Assembly: GCA_905250075.1 (NCBI GenBank)
Contig: CAJNOP010000346.1
Coordinates: 57,951-121,950 of the forward strand
Direction: 5' to 3'
Origin: Rotaria sp. Silwood1
Taxonomy: Eukaryota; Rotifera; Eurotatoria; Philodinida; Philodinidae
Length of the DNA: 64,000 nucleotides
Position 1 is the stretch's first letter, and each line of letters starts with the position of its first letter. Positions 23,217-35,131 of this stretch are shown here, piece after piece. The position numbers and the translations under genes are program-made. Under the pieces are notes generated by a model. The model searched no databases and was not told where the DNA came from. It saw only the letters and a program-made list of their open reading frames with translations.

Positions 23217-26200
23217 CTAAAGAGAAGTTTCTTGTATTCCTCCCAAAGCATTCATTTGTTGTCGTATCATGGGAATATCTTTGATACGTTCGATCCAATT
23301 GTTAATCATCGCCAAATCGTTATATTCACATCTCTGTGTTATATCTCTCATGTTTCGTTCATAGTCATCTTTAAATTTCAGAAGTTCGTTATGCAATTGT
23401 AAATTAAACTGGTGATAAGGCTTACTGTCGCAAATACAACTCTCTTCGTGAATCATTTGATTAAGACTAGCCAAGAATGGATCATCAGTAGAATGGGGAT
23501 CAATCTTCATGAGGAAATGAGCAAAGCACATGCTTGCAGAAAAGATTTCGTTGTCCCAAGCCAGCAAGTCATCCTGTTGATAGTTCACTTTATCGACTAA
23601 CTCGTAATCCAGTTTATAATCAACCTGAACGTGTCGGTTTAGATCACATGAACACTGTTCACATTGCTTTCGATATTCATGCAAAGAATCACACGCAATC
23701 CAAAAGCTGCCATACAGATGAATTGAACGCGGGCACAAGTAACATATAGCAGAAGGTCGTTGAATAGGTTTCGGATGTAGCTCGATCCATTTATAGGGAG
23801 GTCCTGCTTTGTATACAATTTTATTTCGAAGAACGTTTCGCATTGCTTCAGTAACCGGACGCACCATCTGCAAGATTTCGAGTCGCGCATAATATCCTGT
23901 TTGTTGTAGTCCTTGATGTAACAAGTATGGACGATTGATTTGATGAACATACTGCAGAAGTAGATCTACTCCTTGTTTCGATATCTGCCAGCTCTTTTCA
24001 CAATTCTTCTCTCGACGATCGGAACCACGTGCTGTAGCAAAATGAAGAAAGAAGGTACTATCGAAGTAAAATATGTTCTTAGGTTTCACAGGGATACTAC
24101 CAAGAGAAAGTAATTGGAACAGTTTTTGAACTTGATTATTTCTTTGATTATTGTCCATCGAAATGGAAAGGCACTTTGTAAAACAAAAAACTAAATTTTC
24201 ATGTGCTCCTTCTCCAATGAAATGGAGCAACGGTAACAAGCTCTGTTGATAATTAGCGAGTTCCAAGTCGCCTGACTCTATTAGAACACATATGGCATTC
24301 AAATGCGTTAAATTTGAGATATATGATAATATGTGCTGCATGGTTTTCTCATCGTAAGCTTGACCACGTGCATCAGAAAAGCCAGGAGTATCAATGATAC
24401 ATAACGTTGACCCATTTTCTACGTCGAATTTGTGTGATTTGCAACGTTGAGTTATAGACTGACCGGGATGATTATCATCTTCATTGGGGTCGTTTTTTCC
24501 GAGTTGAATGAAATGCTGCTCCTCATCAGTTTTTCGCGGAAGAAAACATGAAACAAATATACGCACGACAGATTTATTCGCTTGAGTGTCTTCGAACTTT
24601 TTGAATTTTAGACAATTGGCGATGGCGTTAATTAAGGTGGATTTCCCGACTCTTGATTTACCAACGAGAATAATATTGATCATCTGATTGTTACAAGGCA
24701 TAGCTGGTTGCGAATAGGATTTTTTTGTTGTTGGTATCAAAAAACTGCGCACATTAGTACTAGAACCACAGTTCATTGATGGAAACGTTTTCATCATATT
24801 CAGCTCGTATGTACAGTAGGAGAAATCGAGATAGACTAGACTTAAGTCACGATGTTCTCTACGGTCATTAGCTAGTCGTGTAACCATGTCTTCCAATTGT
24901 GACCAACCCATTGCATTTAAACAGTCGTTGGAGCACAGGATACATTGCCACCGCTTATCTTTATTTACCTTTCGTACAATGTCATCCTCACTGTCGCCTT
25001 GTTTGATATCATATCTAGCGGCATTCAAATAATCAAATTCTTTCCTTTTCAAATCATTGATCAAATCCTGTTTCTCCTCCAAAACTCTCAGACCATGCTT
25101 CAAATCTTCGATTGTATGCTTCAACTTCGTCTCTGCTTCCTCGATTTGTAAGTGACGTATGATAGCCTCTTGCTCCTTTTTACCTTGACGAATACTCAGA
25201 ATCAAATCTTGGCTTTGTTTCTTTTCCTTTTTATATTGCTCTACAAGTTCCATCACTTTACTGTGCACAGCATCAAATTCTTCCTTCAGCTCAGTTTTGA
25301 AAACATCCAACTTTATATTGTTTTCAAAGGTTTTCCATATTGTTTGGATAGAGACTAATCGAAGCCAATGCTCTTCAACTATTGTTGCGATTCTTGGTTC
25401 GATTGGAATAAATTTGGTATTCTGTTCATTTTGATCAGCATAAAAGGTATTGATGGGATGAAGAATATAGTTGCAAGGTAATTGATCAGCAGGGTTCTTT
25501 TTGATTTTGAGAATTTCTTGACATACATGAAATAATGTGGACTGGTTAGACAAATTGGACGTATTCGAATAGACATGTGTGGAAAGAACTCGATTCAGCA
25601 CATTTTGATTAACACTTAGTTCCTTGTCGCCTTTCATGCATTGACATATTTGATCGAGGCTTTCATCAATGGTTTTCGAATCCTCAAGTGGTAATCTCAA
25701 TAAAACCACAACATCGATTCCCTTGTCTATTGCGGTGATGACGTGAGTGGCTGGAGTCTTACACGCATCTTTCAGAATACTTTTCTCGTCAAAGAATGCT
25801 TGACTTCGTACTAGGTATGAATAATAGAAGATGCGAGTGCATTCATCGATTACAAAAGGATAATCAACAATTGAATCAATACCGGTCGATGATACCAAGT
25901 TTGATAACACACTCAATCGCAGGTCCGCAGGAAAATCAATGACTCGAAGAACATTTCGATTCTCAAGCTTCTCACCACTTTTTATTTCACATTTTATTGG
26001 TGGACACAAGTAACTCTCCTTAATATCCAAATTGATATTCGCTGATGCTAGAATACGATCTCGCCATGCATCATACAAATGTCCTATACGACCGTCCGGA
26101 TCGATTGCTTTGCGCACAACACTGTCCGATGTTATGCTTCGACGCAATGATGCTTTAAGGCTTAGAGGACAATGTTGAGTCGGAAGGATACCGACACTCT

Positions 26201-27543
26201 GTTTCAAACTCAACAGAATGTTATTACCGGTATTAATTAGTACGCTTGTATCCGGAATCATCTGATTTTTAAACCATGCTTCTCCCTCGTATGAAATCCA
26301 ACTACTTACACATAAAATGAAATCTTTGGCATACATGCATTCCAGCCATTTTTCTGGCAATTTCTTGTAGCCATAGTAAGCTCCTGCTAACTGACCATAG
26401 ATAGCTGCTGTTGTGTCTGTATCATCACCCAGATTAACAGCTTTAAGTGCTCCTGTTTCGAATGAGTCTTCATCACTCCAAAACGCCCACAAAGCGGCCT
26501 CCAGAGCATTGACAATGTATCCTTTCCCTCGAATTCCATCTTGATATCCGCCTGGTTTTTGGTATGATCCCTGAGCAATCGCCATGATTTCAGGATGAAG
26601 GGTTCGATTGCCAAACCATTCTCGATGCTCATCGTAAAATGTTTTACTAATCAGCTCGCTTTTCTTTGCACCATTCAGGGCAGCTATGATGAGAGCTCCA
26701 TAATAACAACAGGCATCATAAGCTTTGTCATCTCCATGAGTGATTCGACCACTAATGCCAGAATAGTCGACGGCCATTTCTGGACTTCGGTAGAAGAAGA
26801 GTGGCACAGGTGCAAGACGCATTAGAGCTCCGTTACCAGCCACACCCTCTTTACTGCATTTCACGTCGAAGGCTTGAAGAAGATCACGATCAGATAGCGA
26901 GTCCATTTCATCTAATGGTATATCATGATCATGTGCAAACTTTATTTGGCGTGTTTCAAATTCTTCGATAGACTGTCGGGTGGCTGCACCAATGTCGAAA
27001 CATTGACCAGTCGATGACATGTAGCCATGTCGATACCACCATTTGTAGCGAACTAATTGATCATATGGAACAAAGTCTTGACAAGCAATTAGTGAATTAG
27101 CCAAACAAAGTGCCATTGAGGTATCATCAGTAAACTATGAAAGTAAGCTATTATGCACCTTATATAATTAGATGTTTTACCTGTCCCTTTTGTAGACCCC
27201 ATGTTCCTCCCCCTACTAGGTCTTTAACTGGATTAGCCACCAAATAACTGTGAGGCCTGAACTCAACATGAGCACCAAGGGCATCACCCATGGCTAAACC
27301 AAACATCGAGCCTTGGATACGATCTACTACATCAGTGCTGATTTCTCGCAATGGTGCAAAATCGCTCGAACTGATTCCCAACTCATCGGGTTTCTTAATG
27401 GATGTTTGATCGGCATTATGAAACTGGCAGTCGAGCCAAGATTTGTCTATGAAAAGAAAAACACTCACATCTTGCCGAATAGAAAGATATTGTGAGAAAA
27501 ATCATCCACACTCACGCTTTTTATTAGGTTGTTCGTTAGACAT
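23217..27543 (-). CDS. ADP-ribosylglycohydrolase fused to coiled coil, AIG1-like GTPase and Cys-rich tail
   Basis: Exons 27516-27543, 27181-27446 and 23217-27134, with introns of 69 and 46 bp in correct phase, give 1403 residues. The N-terminal domain has all the DraG/ADPRH motifs: GSMFGLAMGDALGAHVEF (55-72), TDDTS (100-104), GNGALMR (about 198) and GDDTDT (about 334), so the two-metal site that removes ADP-ribose looks complete. A long middle region follows, then a charged coiled coil (about 720-810). A P-loop GTPase has G1 GKSRVGKST (about 930) and G3 DTPGFSD (about 1010), with FTKC as a likely G4; AIG1/GIMAP-like is the best guess. The tail has CYLCP and CEQCSCD clusters that could bind zinc. 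A role in ADP-ribose turnover coupled to a GTPase switch, perhaps in defence, is inferred. The ATG at 27543 was chosen because it precedes an in-phase intron. Confidence 0.85.
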
Positions 27544-29379
27544 TTCAATAGTGGTTCTTTTTCTAGAAATTAAAAATCAAAATGATTTTTCGAAATGCGC
27601 CATATTCGGTATCAAGATGTGATTGATTCACTTCAACTGTAAAATACAAAAGAGATAAAATAGGATGTGAATCAATCGTATCTAATCTTTTTTGTTGTTT
27701 TAAGAACGAGTTGTAGTCTATGAAACCGATAGGAACAGAAATATTGATCTACCCCTAGTAACATGTATTCATTGACCATATTTGAAACTTTAACCTATAC
27801 GAGTTGATGAGTTTTAAAATTCTTACATGGAGGCATTATTTGATGTCAATACTAATGAGTCGTACTGTTCAAATGATTCGAACAAGGCTTCTTCATTACT
27901 TCAACGTTTAAAATGCAATTCATGTTTCGTGCTATTTCTAACAGCAACATCATTTTCGATGTTAGAGAATCAGAAAGGTCTCGTCTGGGTGTGCTCTTAT
28001 GAATTACGCTTTGAGTCATACGCATTATAAAATAGTTTACTTAAAATCATAGAATATTTTAATACAGAGGTTGTCGGGTGAGAGTATGCGCGTATATGTT
28101 GGATGAGTCGGGATTGATGTGAAATTTTGCTGTATGAGTGGGATTTGAACATGAAGTGGATGTTATGTTGAATCGCCAGACTACGGTGAAGGTAATGGTC
28201 CCATATGTCCTCTATGTAACACTTTAGCATTTCAAGCAAAAATTTTTTCGGTATTTCACTACTCTGAAATAGAACTTTATCGCAACGCTTTCATCTGCTG
28301 AAAAAAATACCCAGTCAGCTTAAATTTCTCGACAACATGGATTTGATCAACACAGTCAATTCAATGGCTTCTGTTGATGACTATTCACTGAAGACTATGC
28401 ACGTTCCTCTTACCAATGTAAACAATCAGTAATGCCTATTTGCAATCAGTATTGTAAATGCTGAAAAGAAAACGGAGAAAGATTCTCTGAATAATGGTGA
28501 AAATGCATTATTTGCGATCAGGAAGAAGAAATATATGTTGTATAATCGTCTCGAAATGAATGCTACCCATATCAACAAGTTTTACTTATCTCATATTACT
28601 CATTTTGAAGAGTCGTTTACCCTTTTATATATGATAAACCGAATACATGTTTTTTGTTTTATTATTGTGATGTATTACTTACCACAATCAGTAAGCAAAA
28701 CCGAATGGAAAAATTACCAGCAGAGTGTTTTCGCTTCTGTTGGTTACTCTTTTCTTCTTGAAAAAGAGTAGTTGTCGCCGTCTGCCTTTTGCTTGACGCA
28801 CCTTTTGCCAGTATTTTGTTGTTTTTTAACCTTTTACTTTCTTTTTTTCCTAGTAACTTACGGCAGCACAAATACACACTATCAGCGATAGAAGCACATG
28901 ACGAGAAAAGAAACCGTGAATCACGTATATCAAATAATGGATTAGCTTGAGTTAGAGTGTGGGTGAGGTTCGGATGACTATAGGTGTTGATATGCTGTGA
29001 CTCTTGTTAAATAGATCAGAGTACTCACACTAACATCTACTCCATGCATTATTCACACCTTCACTCCGACTATATATCATCAAGAGACTTCGGTCAAATA
29101 GAACTAGTTGGAGAATACTTCCTATTCCCAAAAGTTACACATTCCTGCATCGCCTTCTGACTCGAAAACCCTTACCATCAATTCCGGATATCCCAAAACG
29201 ACCCTTTCCCTCAAATACATGCCACAACCAGGAATTCCTGATTATTAGCTCCTTTCAAATCCAACTCTGAACATTCAATTCCGGGTCATTCCGGGTACTT
29301 CCACAATTCGAAGGATATATTCAATAACCAAATCATAATCTTAAAACATCTATTCGATATCAAAGCCGAATTCCGGAAT
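27544..29379. other. Intergenic, nothing recognised
   Basis: Short ORFs on both strands without a family match. A GAGTGTGGGTGAGG motif near 28954 belongs to the G-rich motif set. From about 29100 onward GGAATTCC-type palindromes begin, leading into the 135-bp array. Confidence 0.35.
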
Positions 29380-30650
29380 TTGTGCATATCCAGAATCACT
29401 GGGAAATGCAGGAATTCCTGGTCATTCCTGCATATTCCGGAATTACAAATATCTCGTGCATGGCTAAGTGATCATTTATCGAGCTTGAAGAAATGCAAAG
29501 CGGGAATCCGGAATTCGTGCACATCCTCAATCACTGGGAAATGCAGGAATTCCTGGTCATCTCTGCATATTCCGAAATTACAAATATCCCATCGATGGCT
29601 AAGTGATCATTTATCGAGCTTGAATAAACGCAAAGCGGAATTCCGGAATTCGTGCACATCCGGAATCACGGGGACATGCAGGAGTTCCTGGACATTCCTG
29701 CATATTCCGGAATTACAAATATCTCATGGATGGCTAAATGATCCTTTATCGAGCTTGAATAAACGCAAAGCGGAATTCCGGAATTCGTGCACATCCTCAA
29801 TCACCCGGAAATCCAGGAATTCCTGGTCGTTCCTGCATATTCCGGAATTACAAATATATCATGCATGGCTAAGTGATCATTTATCGAGCTTCAATAAACG
29901 CAAAGCGGAATTCCGGAATGCGTGCGCATCCGGAATCACTAGGAAATGCAGGAATTCCTGGTCATTCCTGCATATTCCGAAATTATAAATATCTCATGGA
30001 TGGCTAAGTGATCATTTATCGAGCTTGACTAAACGCCAAGAGGAAATCCGGAATTTGTGCACATCCCGAATCACTAGAAAATACAGGAATTCCTAGTGAT
30101 TCCGGATGTGCACAAATTTCGGATTTCCGCTTCGCATTTATTCAAGCCCGATAAATGATCATTTAGCCATCGATGATATATTGGTAATTCCCGAATATGC
30201 ACGAATGACCAGGAATTCCTGCATTTCCCACAGATTCCGCATGTGCAGGAATTCCAGAATTCCCCTTTCCATTTCTTGATGCTCGATAAATGATCACTTA
30301 GCCATCCATGAGATATTTGTAATTCCGGAATATGAAGGAATGACCAGGAATTCCTGCATTTCCTAGTGATTCCGGATGCGCACGCATTCCGGAATTCCGC
30401 TTTGCATTTCTTCAAGCTCGATACATGATCACTTAGCCATCCATGATATATTTGTAATTCCGGAATATGCAGGAATGACCAGGAATTCCTGCATTTCCCA
30501 GTGATTCCGCATGTGCAGGAATTCCGGAATTTTCCTTTCCATTTTTTGAGGCTCGATAAATGATCACTTAGCCATCCATGAGATATTTGTAATTCCGGAA
30601 TCACTAGGAGAATGCAGGAATTTCTGGTCAGTCGATAGCTATGCAATTCC
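29380..30650. repeat. Palindromic array of a 135-bp repeat, five direct then four inverted copies
   Basis: The block TGGCTAAGTGATCATTTATC recurs with exact 135-bp spacing (AAGTG-type anchors at 29466, 29601, 29736, 29871, 30006). From about 30080 the reverse complement recurs with the same spacing (GCCAT anchors at 30166, 30301, 30436, 30571). Each unit contains GGAATTCCGGAATT-type palindromes. Because 135 is divisible by 3, frames stay open through each arm (202 codons on plus, 199 on minus), but the conceptual peptide has no signal, known domain or codon logic, so I treat it as satellite-like DNA. Flanking DNA up to about 30950 has scattered partial units. Confidence 0.9.
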
Positions 30651-30679
30651 GGCGTTCTGAACCGGAATTGCATCTGTAT

Positions 30680-32410
30680 TTCCGTAGCAAGTTTTAGTTG
30701 AACATGGATACATCAACCTATGCAGGAATTGGTAGGTATTCGCGATCATTGGATATCCATGCAATTCTGAAATTCTAAAACGGAATTGCGTTCTTATTTC
30801 TATAACAATGTGCAGTTGAACATGAATACATTAGCCTATGCAGGAATTGGGAAGAATTGCGTAAAATTCGATGGCATGTGTAGGAATTGGATGTCAGGAA
30901 TTCCGGAATTGAATGATGATGAGTTTGATGGTCTTATGCGATGCAGGAATGTGTAACTTTGCGGAATAGGATGACTGCTCACTAGTTGGACGTACATTAC
31001 TCTATCAATATTTGATATAACCGGAACCACGGTTTCTTGCAGTATTAAGAAACGAAGGTTTTAGGTATTATGATAACTTTAGAACTTACTGTAAAAGACG
31101 CCAAGATAAATATTGATTTTCATTAGTTTTTACACATCTCGGATCAACTATCATACATAGTACAATTTCTAAAGCTTCTAAATATGTGTTGATTTTCCTC
31201 TATTTGACGCTTTAAATATTCACTTATATCAATCTCAATGTCGTGTTTTCATTCAATTAGATCATCGTAATTACCTGACTAGTCGCCAAGGCTTTTATCA
31301 TATGAGCCACAGTTTCTTATCATGAAAGATAACCTCGTTGCAGGTTTTGTGAGAAAGCTTTTTTGTTAAAGAAACGCTATTTTATCAAACCGTGATGGCA
31401 CTTAACAAAACTGTGGTGCAGGATTATGCGAAAGTATGACGCAGAAAAGGTATCGTAGTATAAACATCAAGAAAAGTTGCAACTTTAAATCCTGTGTCAC
31501 AATCCTACAGCACCAGATATTTTTGAAACCACAGGTTTTGGCGGTGAAAGTACCACATACTTAGGCATATTTGTGGCGTGTGTAATCGTGATTACCTCGC
31601 ATCTTCTTTATGATATCGCGATCCATTACGCAGAAACTACAGTCACGACGAAACAATCGCAATTAACCACGGTTTTGATTCAGTTGCTTCCTGTGGGCTG
31701 TAATCAACTGTCTGCTGTTCTACTATCAGTGATTTCATAATTAAAAAGCTGCATATTATGTGAACTTAATGATGACACAGCACGAAGCCGCAGGAAGGGA
31801 TTATTTTTTTCCTAAAAACACAGAAATATAAACGCGTCTAGATGCATCTTGTAGATATGTCAAGAAGCGTCCCATGTTCCAGTTTCGCTGCATTGAATGT
31901 GTGTTTGTCTTAGTGTTTCAAACGTAGTTATAACGCATTTTCGACGCGTATGGTCGTAGGAAATTTTCAGATGTGCAGGAGTTGAAAATTTCTGATTCCT
32001 CAGACATCCATCGACAGATCTTTATCTCTTTTATTGCTTTAGGCATCATATGTCTTGTTATGAGACTTCTTTTTCTAGAGAAATTTCATATCGTTTGCTT
32101 CTTCCAATGGGGTTATCAGACTGATATAATTTACTCAAGATAGGTCTTGAAATCGAAATATTACCCATTCTAATAGATACACAGACAGAGTTCTCGTTTC
32201 AAATAATCACGCGAAAAACTTGTTCGAAATTTTATCATATTCCTGTCGCATTATTTATTAAGGCATTATAGAGCAGCTTAGGTGAGGTACATGACGATAC
32301 CACTTAATACAGGATATGAAGAATAAATTTATTATATTAAGCGTAAAAAACTCATTTAAGTACTGTGAGTAGTTCAATCAGTAACTATAGTAGCCTCTGG
32401 TGCTTCTGGT
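30680..32410. other. Intergenic; end of repeat zone and 3' flank of the second GTPase copy
   Basis: GGAATTGG/GGAATTCC fragments fade out by about 30970. 31990-32410 is the duplicated 3' flank described for 22800-23216. Nothing else is recognised. Confidence 0.4.
31990..32410. repeat. Segmental duplication, copy B 3' flank (partner 22800-23216)
   Basis: Similar to the 3' flank of the first copy through about 32230, in the same orientation relative to the gene. Confidence 0.7.
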
Positions 32411-35031
32411 CTAGGAAGTTTCTTTTATTCGTTTGGCAGCATTCAGTTGTTGTCGTATCATAGGAATAGTTTTGACATTTTCGATCCAATTGTTAACCTC
32501 AATCAAATGATTGTATTCACTTTTTTGTAGCATGTTTCTCATGTTTTGTTCATAATCAGCTTTCAGTCGTAGAATTTCGTTATGCAATAGCAAATTAAGC
32601 TGGTAATAAGGTTCGTTTTCCAAAATATGACATTCCTCATGGATCATTCGATTGAAACTTGCCAAGAATGGATCATCAGTGAAATGGCGAGCAATCTTCA
32701 TGAGGAAATGAGCAAACCATACGCTTGCAGAAAAGATCTCTTTGTCCCAAGCCAGCAAGTCACCCTCTTGATAGCTCACTCTATCGACTGCCTCGTAATC
32801 AAGTTGATAATCGACTGGGACGTGTTGCTTTGGATCACATGAACAATATTCACATTTTTTTCGATATTTGTGCAAACAATCACACGTGATCCAAAAACTA
32901 CCAAACCGCCGAATTGGACGCGGACATAAGTAGCATAAAGCAGAAGGTCGTTCAATAGGTTTTGGGCGAAGTTCGACAAATTTATGTGGGAATCCTAACT
33001 TGTATATAATTTTATTTCGAAGAATGTTTCGTATTGCTTCAGTCATCGGACGAATCATCCCAAGGACTTCGAATCGCGCATATTCTGCTCGTTGTAGTCC
33101 TTGATACAAAACATATGGAGGATTGCTTTGATGAACATATTCCAGAAGTAGATCTACTCCATTCTTTGAGATCTTCCAGCTTTTTTCACAATTCTGCTCT
33201 TGGTGATCGAGCCAACGTTCTTTAGCCAAATGAAGAAAGAAGGTGCTGTCGAAGTAAACTATGCTGTTAGGTTTCACAGAAATTTTGTCATGGGAGCGTG
33301 ATTGAAGCAGTCCTTCAACTATAGCTTTTCTTTCATTATCACTCATCCACTTCGAAACACACTTGGTAAAGCAAAAAACTAACTTGTGATGTGCCCCTTG
33401 TCCAATGAAATCGAGCAATCGTGTCAAACACTGTCGATAGGCAGCGAGTTCCGAGTCGCCCGACTCTATAAGAACACATACGACATTCAAATGCGTCAGA
33501 TTTGAGATATATGATAGTATATGCTCCATGGTTTTCTCATCATGAACTTGACCACGTGCATCAGAAAAGCCAGGAGTATCAATGATACATAACTTTTGCC
33601 CATTTTCGACGCCAAGCGTGTGTAATTTGCAAAGCTGCGTTGTAGATTGGCCTGGATGGTTACGATCTTCGTTGGGATCGCTTTTGCCGAGTTGAATGAA
33701 ATGTTGTTCCTCATTAATTTTTGGCGAAAAAATAAACGGAATCAATATGCGTAGGATAGATTTATTCGATTGAATTTCTTCCAACTTTTTGAATCGTAGA
33801 CAGTTGGCGATGGTGCTAATTAGTGTCGATTTGCCGGCTCCTGATTTACCAACGAGAATAATATTGATCATCTGATTGTTACAAGGCATAGGTGGTTGCG
33901 AATCGAATTTTTTTGTTGTCGCTATCATAGTATTGCGCAAACTACTAGTTGGACCATAGTTCATTGATGGAAAAGTTTTAATTCTATTCAGCTCGTACGT
34001 ACAGTAGGTAAAATCGACATAGACTAGGTTTAAGTCACGGTTTTCTCTACGCTCATTAGTTAGACGTGTAAATATGTCTTGCAATTGTGACCAATGCATT
34101 GCGTTCAAAAAGTCGTTCGAGCAAAGGATACGTTGTCGTTGTTCATCTTTAATTAGCTTGTGCTTGATCTCCTCTTCGTTGTTGCCCTGTTTAATATCAC
34201 ATCTAGCGGCATTCAAATAATCAAATCCTTTGCTTTTCAAATCCTTGATCAAATCCTGTTTTTCTTCCAAAACTCGCAGGTCATGCTTCAGATTTTCGAT
34301 CCTCTCCTTCAATTTCGTCTCTTCTTTGTCGATCTGTAAGTGATGTATGATAGCCTCTTGCTTCTCTTTACCTTGACGAATACTCAGAATCAAATTTTGG
34401 CCTTGTTTCTTTTTCTCGCTATATTCATTGATTGATTTTGACACTTTAATATGTACCGCGTCAAGTTGTTCCTTAAGTTCACTTTTACAAACATCCGACA
34501 CTACGTTGTTTTGAAAAGTTCTCCATATTGTTTGAACAGAGGCTAATCGAAGCCAATGCTCTTCAACTATTGTTGCGATTCTTGGTTCAATTGGAATAAA
34601 TTTAGGATTCTGTTCATTTTGATCAGCATAAAAGATGTTGATGGGATGAAGAATATAGTTGCAAGGTAATTGATCAGCAGGGTTCTTTTTGATTTTTAGA
34701 ATTTCTTGACATACATGAAATAATGTGGACTGATTAGATAGATTGGACGTATTCGAATAGACATATGTGGAAAGAACTCGATTCAGCGCATTTTGATTAA
34801 CACTTAGTTCTTTGTCGCCTTTCATGCATTGACATATTTGATCGAGGCTTTCATCAATGGTTTTCGAATCCTCAAGTGGAAATCTCAATAGAACCACAAC
34901 ATCGATTCCCTTGTCTATTGCGGTGATGACGTGAGTGGCTGGAGTCTTACACGCATCTTTCAGAATACTTTTCTCGTCAGGGAATGCTTGACTTCGTACT
35001 AGGTATGAATAATAGAAGATGCGAGTGCATT
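32411..35031 (-). CDS. Partial paralogue of the ADPRH-GTPase gene (GTPase half), truncated at the gap
   Basis: The frame is open from the stop at 32411 to the edge of the N gap at 35031, about 870 residues, and aligns along its length with the second half of the 23.2-27.5 kb protein: middle region, coiled coil, P-loop GKSGAGKST, DTPGFSD, FTKC and Cys clusters CYLCP and CEYCSCD. The P-loop is closer to the canonical form than in the other copy (GAGKS against RVGKS). The ADP-ribosylglycohydrolase half would lie in or beyond the gap, but sequence after the gap (35132 on) shows no similarity to it, so this copy is either truncated or the gap is long. Internal methionines such as the one at 34897 are unlikely to be the true start. 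No internal stops, so it may be functional. Confidence 0.8.
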
Positions 35032-35131
35032 NNNNNNNNNNNNNNNNNNNNNNNNNNNNNNNNNNNNNNNNNNNNNNNNNNNNNNNNNNNNNNNNNNNNN
35101 NNNNNNNNNNNNNNNNNNNNNNNNNNNNNNN
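35032..35131. other. Assembly gap of 100 N
   Basis: A round 100-N run, the usual placeholder for a gap of unknown size. It truncates the second GTPase gene, so the two sides may not be truly adjacent. Confidence 0.99.

Noticed and set aside
24945-25358. Plus-strand Leu/Phe-rich ORFs suggesting membrane proteins
   Set aside because: Antisense shadows of the coiled coil in the ADPRH-GTPase gene (Lys/Glu codons read in reverse).
29380-29988. 202-codon ORF with a repeated 45-residue unit, possible repeat protein
   Set aside because: The repeat is non-coding-like, runs inverted in the next 600 bp with an equally open antisense frame, and has no start context, signal or known motif. Openness follows from the 135-bp period.
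29100-30650. CRISPR-like repeat array
   Set aside because: Units are contiguous 135-bp repeats without spacers, inverted halfway, in a eukaryotic context.
34897-34899. Met at 34897 as the start of the second GTPase gene
   Set aside because: The frame continues open and homologous to the other copy right up to the gap at 35031.
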